The notes beneath the pieces are model-generated. The model was not told the DNA's origin, made no database searches, and saw only the letters and a list, made by a program, of their open reading frames with translations. Positions 1 through 8,108 of a stretch of 64,000 nucleotides of DNA are shown piece after piece (position 1 is the stretch's first letter; every line of letters begins with the position of its first letter). The translations under genes and the position numbers were made by a program. Source of the DNA: Bacteroidia bacterium (GTDB lineage Bacteria > Bacteroidota > Bacteroidia > 2-12-FULL-35-15); assembly GCA_030654175.1 (NCBI GenBank), contig JAURXZ010000001.1, forward strand, positions 1-64,000, written 5' to 3'.

Positions 1-573
1 GTAACAGTGAAATTGTTATATCCCAGTGATTCACTTTTTAAATTAGTAGTTACAAATATTGATTCAAATTTATTTTTAACTGGATATAGAAAATTTATTG
101 GGTTAAAAACAGCAGGCATAAGTATGTGGGGGGGGGGATGTGATAATGATATCACTTGGATAGATGGGATGGGTGGTAATGGCCTCTTTTATAACGAATT
201 TCCTCAGGGAGCCTGTTTTGATGGTTATAGCTATGATATGGTTTGCTTTTGGCATAAAGGTGTTTATGTTTTTGGCGGTACTTTTTGTGATTATACAACA
301 GGTATAAATGAAATAAAAACAAATGATAAAAATTTACAGCTTTATCCGAACCCGGCCAATAATGCTATCAATATTGTTTTTAATGATGAAGATGCTGTAT
401 ATGCTATAGTTGAAATCAGAAACGTTTTAGGCAAATTAATAGAACGAATGCCTTTAAAAGTTGGAGTTCCTTATAATTATACAACTAATTCATTAGAATC
501 AGCGATTTATTTTATTTCATTCTATGTAGATGGCAAATTGGTAGAGAAGAGAAAACTTATTTTAATTAAATAA
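1..573 (+). CDS. T9SS-sorted secreted protein, C-terminal part (cut by window edge)
   Basis: The frame is open through base 1, so only the last 190 residues are visible. The final ~85 residues form a T9SS type A sorting domain, starting at the strand LYPNPANNAINI and ending in the basic EKRKLILIK. This domain directs export across the outer membrane and is cleaved at the surface. The part upstream resembles the middle of the protein at 1575-2543 (shared DSLFKL, TGYRK, WGG and CFW..GVY motifs), so both belong to one paralogous family whose function I do not recognise. A run of ten G inside the frame encodes Trp-Gly-Gly-Gly and is slippage-prone. The T9SS assignment is firm; the role of the mature part is unknown. 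Confidence 0.8.
   Translation, partial: VTVKLLYPSDSLFKLVVTNIDSNLFLTGYRKFIGLKTAGISMWGGGCDNDITWIDGMGGNGLFYNEFPQGACFDGYSYDMVCFWHKGVYVFGGTFCDYTTGINEIKTNDKNLQLYPNPANNAINIVFNDEDAVYAIVEIRNVLGKLIERMPLKVGVPYNYTTNSLESAIYFISFYVDGKLVEKRKLILIK
128..137 (+). repeat. G10 homopolymer inside a coding region
   Basis: Ten consecutive G lie within the Trp-Gly-Gly-Gly codons of the truncated T9SS gene. The paralogue at 1575-2543 has a broken G tract at the matching place and a G7 tract at about 2213-2219. A tract this long can gain or lose a base, which would switch the frame before the sorting domain. Whether it varies in the living population is inference. Confidence 0.7.
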
Positions 574-584
574 AAATTTCAAAA

Positions 585-702
585 ATGAAAAAATAATATT
601 TATAGTTATTCTCTTTGTTGTTATAATCAGGTAAATGCACAACAGTATATACCATTTCCAACCATAGCGCACAATGGAGTGTTATGGGCAACCTATAAGA
701 AA
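585..702 (+). pseudogene. Decayed 5' end of another T9SS-family paralogue
   Basis: Translation in shifting frames recovers the start of a paralogue: an ATG-AAA-AAA start followed at once by a stop, then Asn-Ala-Gln-Gln-Tyr-Ile-Pro-Phe-Pro-Thr, then after a frame change Ala-Gln-Trp-Ser-Val-Met. The intact gene at 1575 has NAQTYTPFPTDSAQWSVM at the same place. The rest of the gene is missing and the next intact gene begins ten bases on. It is therefore a relic of a lost array member, not an expressed gene. A GTG inside it gives an artificially extended start to the next frame. Confidence 0.7.
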
Positions 703-711
703 ATGACGATC

Positions 712-1563
712 ATGAGAAAAATTCTACTATTATATTCGACATTGTTGACACTTTATGCTCACGGACAGGCTTCCGTTTACCGGCCTTTCCCGACTAATTA
801 TGGTAAATGGGTTTATCAGTATTATGACGAATTCCATAATCCGACATCTCAATACACTCAATACACTTTAAATGGTGATACAACTCTTGCAGGCATAAAT
901 TATAAAAAGACTTTTGTGTATTCAAATTATGTAGGAGCATTAAGAGAAAACAATAAAAAAATATATTTTGTACCTGACACATCTTCAAACGAATATGTCT
1001 TGTATAATTTTAATTTGAATTTGGGCGATACAATTATTCACCCATATGGAGGAGCCGTTTGTAGTAATGATACCGTTATTATTCAACAGGTGGATTCTGT
1101 TTTGCTTTCTGATGGGTATCATCGGCAATGTCATTTAAGTTCAAATGCTATTTGGATAGAGGGTGTTGGAAGTTTGTTTTATTTACTTAACCCTTGTAAT
1201 GTATTTTGTGTCTCAGCCAATGATCTTTTGCAATGTGTGATTAGCGATTTATCATTTACCTACCCCTCAATAATTGGCTCCTGCACTGTTTCCGTTTCCG
1301 AACTAATAAGTTCTTCAAATAATATTTCCGCTTACCCCAACCCTGCCAATGATTTTATTAATGTGAGAATAGAAGGCATTAAAGATTTTAAAAATTATAC
1401 AATTACAATCGCGGATATTTTTTGTAGAATAGTTTCAAAAGAAAAAATTACACAAAACCAAATAGAATTAAGTAGTAGCACCCTTCCAAATGGAATTTAT
1501 TTATTGAAAATAAATGATGGCAGCTCAACCCTCTTAAACAAAAAAATAATCGTACAACATTAA
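712..1563 (+). CDS. T9SS-sorted secreted protein (tandem paralogue)
   Basis: The product has about 283 residues. I start it at the ATG at 712 rather than the in-frame GTG at 679, because only MRKILLLYSTLLTLYAHGQA is a proper signal peptide and the bases before it belong to a decayed paralogue. The mature start has the family's aromatic-Pro-Phe-Pro-Thr motif (YRPFPTN), followed by a DTT/Asn-Gly-rich body of unknown fold. The last ~80 residues from ISAYPNPANDF are a T9SS type A sorting domain ending KKIIVQH. It follows a decayed copy and precedes the intact paralogue by 11 bases, so the pair is probably co-transcribed. No enzymatic motif is visible. Confidence 0.8.
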   Translation: MRKILLLYSTLLTLYAHGQASVYRPFPTNYGKWVYQYYDEFHNPTSQYTQYTLNGDTTLAGINYKKTFVYSNYVGALRENNKKIYFVPDTSSNEYVLYNFNLNLGDTIIHPYGGAVCSNDTVIIQQVDSVLLSDGYHRQCHLSSNAIWIEGVGSLFYLLNPCNVFCVSANDLLQCVISDLSFTYPSIIGSCTVSVSELISSSNNISAYPNPANDFINVRIEGIKDFKNYTITIADIFCRIVSKEKITQNQIELSSSTLPNGIYLLKINDGSSTLLNKKIIVQH

Positions 1564-1574
1564 ATTATTAAAAG

Positions 1575-2543
1575 ATGAAAAAACATGTTATTTTATTTTG
1601 GCTATGGGTTATTGTATGTTCAAAAATAAATGCGCAAACGTATACCCCTTTTCCCACCGACAGTGCACAATGGAGCGTGATGCGTACTATCTATAACTTT
1701 TCTCAAAACTCATTTCAATACAAAATGAAAGGGGACACGGTATTGAATGGCATTACCTATCACAAAATATACTATTCGCTTGCTTTGGATTATAGTTCCC
1801 CTAACCAAAGTCTGCATTGTTTTTTAAGAGAGGATACCACCAAAAAGGTATTTGTAAAATACCCTACAGGTTCAGGAATAGATACCTCAGAATTTATGCT
1901 CTACAATTTTAATTTAGCGGTAGGAGATACTGTGACCATTAGATTATTGAACTATACCACCGATTCGCTATTTAAATTAGCAGTTACAAATGTTTTTTTA
2001 ACCATGACTTCGACAGGATATAGAAAAAAGATAGTATTGCAACCCATTATAGATATATGGGGAGGAACGGGGGGCTGTTATCAGATGGGCTGGATAGAAG
2101 GGATAGGTAGCATTTTTGGAGGTCTATTATACGATGAATTACCTGAGCAATCTTGTTCTAACGGAATACAATATGACCTTACTTGCTTTTGGGATCATGG
2201 GGTATACATTTTGGGGGGGAACGAGTGCGATTACTCAACAGGTATAAATGAAAAGCAAGGTAGCGATTATCAGACATATATATATCCTAATCCCGCGCAA
2301 AACAGTATAAACTTTGAGGCTAATTTTGAAACGGATGGCGCAACTGGCCTAACCACGAGCTTAACAAATTCATTTCTGATTATTACAGATGTTGTTGGAA
2401 GGCAAAAGGGTAAATATAACATTCCGGCTAAAAATTCAGCACTGGTAGTAAACACGGAGACATATAGTAATGGCATTTATTTTTATTCCGTTTACAATAA
2501 TGGAATTCTGAAAGAAACTGAAAAATTCATTATTAGTAAATAA
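1575..2543 (+). CDS. T9SS-sorted secreted protein (tandem paralogue)
   Basis: This is the best preserved member of the array, 322 residues. It has a signal peptide ending SKINAQ, the PFPTDSAQWSVM family motif, a central region with GDTV, TGYRK and W-(M/I)-G-G blocks shared with the truncated gene at 1-573, and a T9SS type A domain from YPNPAQNSINF to the end. Cys residues in the C-terminal half (GGCYQ, QSCSN, CFWDH, NECDY) are conserved between the paralogues and may form disulphides outside the cell. I cannot name a function; it is likely a surface or secreted protein whose copies vary. Confidence 0.8.
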   Translation: MKKHVILFWLWVIVCSKINAQTYTPFPTDSAQWSVMRTIYNFSQNSFQYKMKGDTVLNGITYHKIYYSLALDYSSPNQSLHCFLREDTTKKVFVKYPTGSGIDTSEFMLYNFNLAVGDTVTIRLLNYTTDSLFKLAVTNVFLTMTSTGYRKKIVLQPIIDIWGGTGGCYQMGWIEGIGSIFGGLLYDELPEQSCSNGIQYDLTCFWDHGVYILGGNECDYSTGINEKQGSDYQTYIYPNPAQNSINFEANFETDGATGLTTSLTNSFLIITDVVGRQKGKYNIPAKNSALVVNTETYSNGIYFYSVYNNGILKETEKFIISK

Positions 2544-2684
2544 TTTTATAAATAAAGACGATTTACAAATGATTCAGTTATGATTTATAAGATGATCTCC
2601 GGGAAATTTTGTTAGTGCCAATTTGTATAGTTAATAAACTGAAATTTAAATTATATACTATAGGATTGATATTCAGAAAACATC

Positions 2685-3581
2685 ATGAAAAAAATTATTA
2701 CTCTTATTGTCTTGACAATAATAATTAATTGTGCAAGAGGGCAAAACTACTTTCCGCTTCCTCTCGACAGTACAATTATTTGGCGAGTTGATTTTAACGG
2801 GCAAGATGCTTCTAATGCTTGTCCATCCTGTAATATACCCTATCAATACATTACAAATGGTGACACTATAATACATTCGATTTTATATACTAAAATCAAA
2901 GCAACTGGTTGGTACAATTGTGCCAACTGGAGTTGTGGCTTTGGTGTACAGGGAGGGTACAGAGGTGCAATCCGCGAAGACACTATTGAAAAAAAAATAT
3001 ACTTTATATTGGCAAATGACACAATAGAAAAAACGCTTTACGACTTTACACAAAATGTTGGGGATACCGTTAACTCTGTTTTGAGCGGATTTCTTGGACC
3101 ATTTATAATTGAAAGCATTGACTCCATATTAATTGGAACTTTGTACCATAAGCGTTTTAATTTAAACTATATTTATACTTCATTAATCGAAGGAATAGGA
3201 AGCACTTCAGGGCTGCTAGATCAGCTTGGTGGTGGCATAGGATTTGGTAGTACTTTAATTTGTGTTAGTCATTTCAATCAAACAATTTATCCAAACTCAA
3301 CAACATCTTGTGATATGGTTAATATTAATGATATTGAATTTATAAAATCAACAGTTAGTCCTAACCCATTTAATGAGTCATTTGAAATAAAATTATCGAA
3401 ACCTTTTGGAAACACTGAATTGATTATATACGATTTGCTTTCAAGGCAACAATTCAAAAAAAATTATAACCGAATGGAATCGATAAAGGTTGTACGCAAC
3501 AACTTGCCAAACGGAATTTATTTTTACCAATTAGTATCAGAAAATAAAGTTATTGCTACAGGGAAAATAATTGCAGAATGA
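2685..3581 (+). CDS. T9SS-sorted secreted protein (diverged paralogue)
   Basis: The product has 298 residues, with a signal peptide ending CARGQ, then NYFPLPLDS and W-R-V, a diverged form of the array's N-terminal motif. The middle has a Cys pair (ACPSC), GDTI, REDTIEKKIYF and a LIEGIGS block also found in its neighbours. The T9SS type A domain starts near VSPNPFNESFEI and ends TGKIIAE. It is separated from the previous copy by 141 bases in which I see nothing. Function unknown; the same array family with lower similarity. Confidence 0.8.
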   Translation: MKKIITLIVLTIIINCARGQNYFPLPLDSTIIWRVDFNGQDASNACPSCNIPYQYITNGDTIIHSILYTKIKATGWYNCANWSCGFGVQGGYRGAIREDTIEKKIYFILANDTIEKTLYDFTQNVGDTVNSVLSGFLGPFIIESIDSILIGTLYHKRFNLNYIYTSLIEGIGSTSGLLDQLGGGIGFGSTLICVSHFNQTIYPNSTTSCDMVNINDIEFIKSTVSPNPFNESFEIKLSKPFGNTELIIYDLLSRQQFKKNYNRMESIKVVRNNLPNGIYFYQLVSENKVIATGKIIAE

Positions 3582-3671
3582 GCCAACTCGAGGTAAGCCC
3601 AAATGATTCCAAAAAGCCCCCCCCCGTTGATCCATTCGTATATCCACTCCTCCCTGGGCAATATCCAATAA

Positions 3672-3860
3672 CAATTGAATTTTATTTTAACTGAAACAAA
3701 AAATATTTTAGGGCAAATAGTTAAAACAATTGATAACAATATATTTTCAAATGTCAAAAATAAAACAGAAATTGATATTGGTGAATTTTAAAAAGGCTTA
3801 TATTTTGTGCAATTGCAAAGTGAGAATAAAATTATGTGTAAGAAGTTCTTAAAAGAATAA
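3672..3860 (+). pseudogene. Remnant of a T9SS sorting domain
   Basis: One frame reads Thr-Glu-Thr-Lys-Asn-Ile-Leu-Gly-Gln-Ile-Val-Lys, then Glu-Ile-Asp-Ile-Gly-Glu-Phe, a stop, and Lys-Gly-Leu-Tyr-Phe-Val-Gln-Leu-Gln, ending Cys-Lys-Lys-Phe-Leu-Lys-Glu. That is the second half of a T9SS type A domain with one internal stop and no N-terminal gene body. Between it and the gene ending at 3581 lies unrelated sequence with a C9 tract (3617-3625). From 3861 to 4022, where the convergent gene ends, I see nothing else. Confidence 0.7.
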
Positions 3861-4022
3861 AAAAAAATCGCTGCGACTTATTGTTGCCAATACATCCGGA
3901 GGAAGTGATATTCTTTTTTATAGTTCTCCAAATTTATTGCGGAAAGACCTAAATCAGAAGGCTTAAACATAGTTATGGATAACGGTTTTTTATTATATCT
4001 TATTGCAAAAATATTTTTCTCT

Positions 4023-4592
4023 TTAAATTTCATCTATAGATTTACGTTCATTTGTTTTCAATTTTTGATATTCTGTTTTTGACATCCCCACTATTTCTTT
4101 GAATTGCATAGAAAGATGCTGTACACTTTTATAGCCTAAGCGATAAGCAATTTCAGAAAATGTTAATTCTTCATATTCCATAAATTCTTTTGCTTTTTCA
4201 ATTTTTTGCAGAATAAAATACCTTTCAATTGTAATTTTTTTATGGCGTGAAAAAGCTTTGCTCAGATATGGATAAGGCTTACCGATGACTTCTGCCAGGT
4301 ATATAAAAGTTTTTTCATTTAATAATATTTCAGGCCGGTTATTTATTATGTCCAGCACTGCTATTTTAATTAATTCAACCAATTGCTCATCTTTTTTCAT
4401 AATGATATCAAACCCGTTTTTTTCTAAAACTTTCTCAATGGAATTACTGGTTATAAAAGGCGAATCTATATAGGTAGCTTTCCCCAACTTTACTTCAATC
4501 ACCTGTAATCCCAATGCCTTTAACTCGTCAGTTACAACTTTGATGCACCTGGGACATACCATATTTTTAATATGAATTGCGGTTTTCTTCAT
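4023..4592 (-). CDS. HMA-domain AraC-family regulator (metal-responsive)
   Basis: This 189-residue protein joins an N-terminal heavy-metal-associated domain (residues 1-65) with Met-x-Cys-x-x-Cys as MVCPRC (Cys13, Cys16), to a C-terminal AraC-type double helix-turn-helix (about 90-180: YLSKAFSRHKKIT, then FSEIAYRLGYKSVQHLSMQF). HMA CxxC sites bind Cu(I), Zn or Cd. The AraC part binds DNA and usually activates transcription. It is the last gene of the minus-strand run, beside a multicopper oxidase and an RND remnant, so it is the obvious candidate sensor of the island. A direct metal-sensing link between the two halves is inferred from domain order; no operator could be identified by eye. Confidence 0.85.
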   Translation of the reverse strand: MKKTAIHIKNMVCPRCIKVVTDELKALGLQVIEVKLGKATYIDSPFITSNSIEKVLEKNGFDIIMKKDEQLVELIKIAVLDIINNRPEILLNEKTFIYLAEVIGKPYPYLSKAFSRHKKITIERYFILQKIEKAKEFMEYEELTFSEIAYRLGYKSVQHLSMQFKEIVGMSKTEYQKLKTNERKSIDEI

Positions 4593-4605
4593 TAGAATTG
4601 TATAA

Positions 4606-4858
4606 CTATTTCGATTGTTTGCTTTCTAAATATTTCTGTAATGCTTTCTCTCCGAACAGGTGAAACACAACAGGTGTTACAATTATGTCAAGAAGCGTTG
4701 AACTTAATAAACCACCAAGAATAACAGTTGCAACGGGATAAAGAATTTCTTTACCTGGAGGCATTTGAAAGAATAGGAGGCATATTATTAAAGCTCGCCA
4801 AAGGGGTGCCACAAGAACAATTACTAATCTTTCGAGGAGTTCTCTTATTACCATACTT
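4606..4858 (-). pseudogene. C-terminal remnant of a CzcA/CusA-type RND permease
   Basis: The last ~35 residues (PGKEILYPVATVILGGLL, then LLDIIVTPVVFHLFGEKAL) are almost identical to the C-terminus of the intact permease at 16264-19386. Upstream of Pro-Gly-Lys-Glu the frame is scrambled: the LERLV block is present, but the transmembrane stretch that follows reads sensibly only after frame changes. Everything before about base 4858 is missing. This is a relic of a third RND permease, left between the regulator and the multicopper oxidase. A functional 82-residue membrane peptide is possible but unlikely. Confidence 0.8.
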
Positions 4859-4868
4859 CCTGATTATT

Positions 4869-7265
4869 CTAATAATTCAAAGTTATTCCACCTCCTAATC
4901 CCATATCACTATCATAATGAGTTGATAAGGAAAAGTATTTTGTAACAATATACCTGAACCCTGTGGCATACTCTTTATCGGTATTTACCATAAAATTAAA
5001 TCTAAGTCGGCTGGTGATAGGTATCCCTTCTCTGCCCAATTGAAAACGCAACTTGCCATCTCCATCTATCCGTAAATCAGCTATAAGCAACATTGGTAAA
5101 GTATATCTCAGACCGGCAACGGCAGTTTTTCGGTTGTTTTTATTGCTTACCTGGCCTAAGAGATTATAATCATCTTTACCAAAGAGATTGCTTTCAATGC
5201 GTCCTCTGTTACTTATGTTTTTATAATGGTAATCGAAACCTACATAAGGGTATAGCCATTGCATCTTACCCAGATAACGGCCAAACATAGTTTCACTTTC
5301 GTAACCATGTCGGTCGTGCAGACCGAGATGCCATATAGTTTCTAATTTCAACCGGGTATTTGCTAACATGGCTTCGCCATCACTTCCATTACTTTCCAAA
5401 CCTATGCGCGCCATTGGGTGAAATTGTCTGTCATCCCTGAACAATTTCCGTAGTGACTTTTTAGGGTAAGGTAATTCAGGGTTTGGTGGTGAATTTTCAT
5501 AACTAAATATTCTTCCCATGCCACTCATCATGTGGTATAATAAATGACAATGGAAAAACCAATCTCCACTTTCAGTTGCCGCAAATTCTATGGTGTCAGT
5601 TTCCATTGGCATAATGTCAAGTACATTTTTTAATGGTGCGTGTTCTCCTTGTCCGTTTAATACTCTGAAAAAATGTCCATGCAGATGCATAGGATGGCGC
5701 ATCATGGTGTTATTGGTTAAGATTATTCTTATGTTTTCACCATTGCGAATTAAAATTTTGTCTGCCTCGGAAACAGTTTTATTATCTATGCTCCAGACAA
5801 ATCGGTTCATGTTTCCGGTTAGTTCAAAATGCAATTCTTTAAGAGTGCCTTTGGATAGCGTAGTTTTTTTTGGTGAACGCAGCATGGCATAGTTGAGTGT
5901 AACAATATCAGATGATGTATTTCCCATGTCCATGTTTTGCATATCATTCATATTCTTCATATCATGCGCCTTCACCTTCGGCACACTATCTTTTTTCATC
6001 CCGTCATTTTTCATGCTCTTTTCCGGTTTGGCTTCACCTGTAATTTCAGGATACATAACGGTATTCATATCCATTACCTGATTACTCATTTGCATACCCA
6101 TATTATCCATATCACCATTCATTTTCATCATGCCATTCATCATTTTCATACCTTCAAAATATTTCAGTTGCGGTAAAGGGGAGGCATTCATTTTCATACC
6201 ACTTCCTAACCAAAGTGAAGTAGATTTGGTGCGGTCTTCAGCTGTAGCTAAAAATTCATAGCTCATGTTTTCAGGAATGGTAACAATGACATCATAAGTT
6301 TCAGCAACACCAATAATAAGCCTGTCCACTTCCACAGGTTCTATATCTTCACCATCATTAGCAACAATAGTCATTTTCCCACCTGCATAGGTCAGCCAAA
6401 AATAGGTGGCTGCACCGCCATTGATAATCCGCAACTTCACCTTATCGCCTGCCTTAAATTGCGGTTGCTCGTTTACGGCTTTTCCATTGATCAAAAAACT
6501 GTCGTAAGCAATATCGCTAACATCCATCGCTAACATTCGTTTCCATTCGTTGGTTACTTTAGTTTTAAAATAACCTTCTTTTACGGCTTTAGCATAATTT
6601 TGTGTGCTGCCTTTTTTTATTGCATACCAATCGGTTGCATTATGCAAACTGCGATGTACTTCAGACGGTTTTTCATTTGTCCAGTCGCTTAATACCATTG
6701 GATATTGCTTTATAGCAGGTTCATTTCTTTTTAAAAAAATAAGTGCACCATACATTCCAATTTGCTCCTGTAATTTCGTATGCGAGTGGTACCAGTAAGT
6801 TCCGTTTTGCACAACAGGAAATTCAAACAAATGCGTGAGTCCTTGTTTGATTGGCGCTGTAGTTAAATTAGGCACGCCATCAAAGCGGTTGGGTAAAATA
6901 ATTCCATGCCAGTGGATTGATGTTGTTCCTTTCTTTAAATTGTTATGTACATAAATTGCTGCTGTATCTCCTTCAGTAAAATATAATGTTGGCGCAGGAA
7001 TAGATCCGTTAATAGCAATGGCACGTTTCGGTTTTCCTGTATAATTTACGATTGTGTCAGCAATATATAAATGATATACAACCCGCTTGCCCGGCAATTG
7101 ATTTACTTTTTCTATTTGCTGGTTTAAGACTTTTAAACTGTCCTTTTTATTTACGTTTTCCTCTTTAGCAGGTTTGACAGGTTGTTGCAACAGATGCTGT
7201 TCGTGCTGCGCAAAGGCTATGATAGAAAAGCCAAGCTGTATTATTAATAAAATAGATTTTTTCAT
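4869..7265 (-). CDS. Multicopper oxidase with CopB-like C-terminal domain
   Basis: The product has 798 residues and a signal peptide (ending AFAQ). The cupredoxin part carries the multicopper oxidase copper ligands: HWHG at 118-121, HSH at 160-162, then HPMHLHGH and HCHLLYH-x5-M near residues 525-590. Between them, roughly residues 370-450, is a long Met/Lys/Asp-rich stretch (MKMMNGMMKMNGDMDNMGMQ) like the methionine-rich copper sites of CopA. After about residue 610 the protein continues into ~190 residues (HPMARIGLESNG onward to GLGGGITLNY) that resemble the CopB outer-membrane copper-resistance domain. Predicted role: periplasmic oxidation of Cu(I) to Cu(II). A separate CopB gene is absent nearby, consistent with a fusion. 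Confidence 0.85.
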   Translation of the reverse strand: MKKSILLIIQLGFSIIAFAQHEQHLLQQPVKPAKEENVNKKDSLKVLNQQIEKVNQLPGKRVVYHLYIADTIVNYTGKPKRAIAINGSIPAPTLYFTEGDTAAIYVHNNLKKGTTSIHWHGIILPNRFDGVPNLTTAPIKQGLTHLFEFPVVQNGTYWYHSHTKLQEQIGMYGALIFLKRNEPAIKQYPMVLSDWTNEKPSEVHRSLHNATDWYAIKKGSTQNYAKAVKEGYFKTKVTNEWKRMLAMDVSDIAYDSFLINGKAVNEQPQFKAGDKVKLRIINGGAATYFWLTYAGGKMTIVANDGEDIEPVEVDRLIIGVAETYDVIVTIPENMSYEFLATAEDRTKSTSLWLGSGMKMNASPLPQLKYFEGMKMMNGMMKMNGDMDNMGMQMSNQVMDMNTVMYPEITGEAKPEKSMKNDGMKKDSVPKVKAHDMKNMNDMQNMDMGNTSSDIVTLNYAMLRSPKKTTLSKGTLKELHFELTGNMNRFVWSIDNKTVSEADKILIRNGENIRIILTNNTMMRHPMHLHGHFFRVLNGQGEHAPLKNVLDIMPMETDTIEFAATESGDWFFHCHLLYHMMSGMGRIFSYENSPPNPELPYPKKSLRKLFRDDRQFHPMARIGLESNGSDGEAMLANTRLKLETIWHLGLHDRHGYESETMFGRYLGKMQWLYPYVGFDYHYKNISNRGRIESNLFGKDDYNLLGQVSNKNNRKTAVAGLRYTLPMLLIADLRIDGDGKLRFQLGREGIPITSRLRFNFMVNTDKEYATGFRYIVTKYFSLSTHYDSDMGLGGGITLNY

Positions 7266-7361
7266 TTTATTGTTTTTAAAATAGTCTTAGATTACAAAGG
7301 GTTTATAGATAATATTCCTATTTCAAAGTTCTATCCCTTGTATTTACTATATAGTATATCC

Positions 7362-7922
7362 TTAATGACTATGCTCTTGATGTTCCTTCATTTCTCCTGA
7401 ATTTTTCAAAGAATTGACATACACATAAACAGAAAGGATTTCTTCTTCGTTCAAAGTGTTTGCCCACCCTGCCATTGCTGTTCCTTTTATTCCCTTTTTT
7501 ATAATAAGTATTCTTCCTTGATCAGAATAAAATGATGAATGTTCGGAGTTGGTAAAGTCGGCTGGCTTTGGTTCTAAAGCTGCCGCTGCGGAGCCATCAC
7601 CTTTACCACTATTACCATGACAGGAGGCGCAATATTTTGTGTATATTTCCTTTCCTTGTTTAAGTTGTGTTGTTGTGGCAGGAGATACGGACTCGTTATA
7701 TTTTTCACCCAGCTCTGCTTTAAGCCATTTTCTGGTGTCATTCATTTGCTTAGAATGATCGGCATCAGCGTGGCCATGAGTGGTTTCGGGTTCTGCCTGA
7801 GAATGTTTTTGTTCATCCTGTTCGTGTTTTTTTTCTGGATTTCCGCAAGAAGAAAGTGATACCATCGCATACACCACTGCCATAATAGTTGTAAACCTGA
7901 TTTTTAGTCTTAATTTTTTCAT
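7362..7922 (-). CDS. His-rich lipoprotein cytochrome c
   Basis: The product has 186 residues. A lipoprotein signal ends in LSSC (Cys26). A His/Glu-rich linker (residues 30-60, several Gly-His and Asp-His pairs) is followed by a class I cytochrome c domain with CASCH at 98-102 and a likely axial Met in GTAMAGW. The C-terminus is again His-rich (EHQEHSH). It would sit lipid-anchored in the periplasm and pass electrons, plausibly to or from the adjacent multicopper oxidase 96 bases downstream. The metal-binding role of the His stretches is inference. Confidence 0.85.
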   Translation of the reverse strand: MKKLRLKIRFTTIMAVVYAMVSLSSCGNPEKKHEQDEQKHSQAEPETTHGHADADHSKQMNDTRKWLKAELGEKYNESVSPATTTQLKQGKEIYTKYCASCHGNSGKGDGSAAAALEPKPADFTNSEHSSFYSDQGRILIIKKGIKGTAMAGWANTLNEEEILSVYVYVNSLKNSGEMKEHQEHSH

Positions 7923-8108
7923 ACTGGTGAGTTTTATTTTCGTTCGTTTTTTTGATTTATGTTAAAATAATTGATCATTCCTCTTTCCAAACTATAGTTT
8001 TACCTTTTTTTAAATTTCAAACTTTTGAAATGGTTTATTTTGAAACCGCAAAAACACACATTAGATTAATTTGTACTAAGTATTGGTAGTAATACAAGTC
8101 AGATGCAT

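Noticed and set aside
3524-3757. Minus-strand frame with WINGGGLFGI, reminiscent of the array proteins
   Set aside because: It overlaps the end of a clear T9SS gene and owes the Gly run to the C9 tract. The similarity is too short to call an inverted copy.
5937-6176. His-rich plus-strand frame that looks like a metal protein
   Set aside because: It is the reverse complement of Met-rich codons (ATG/CAT) of the multicopper oxidase.
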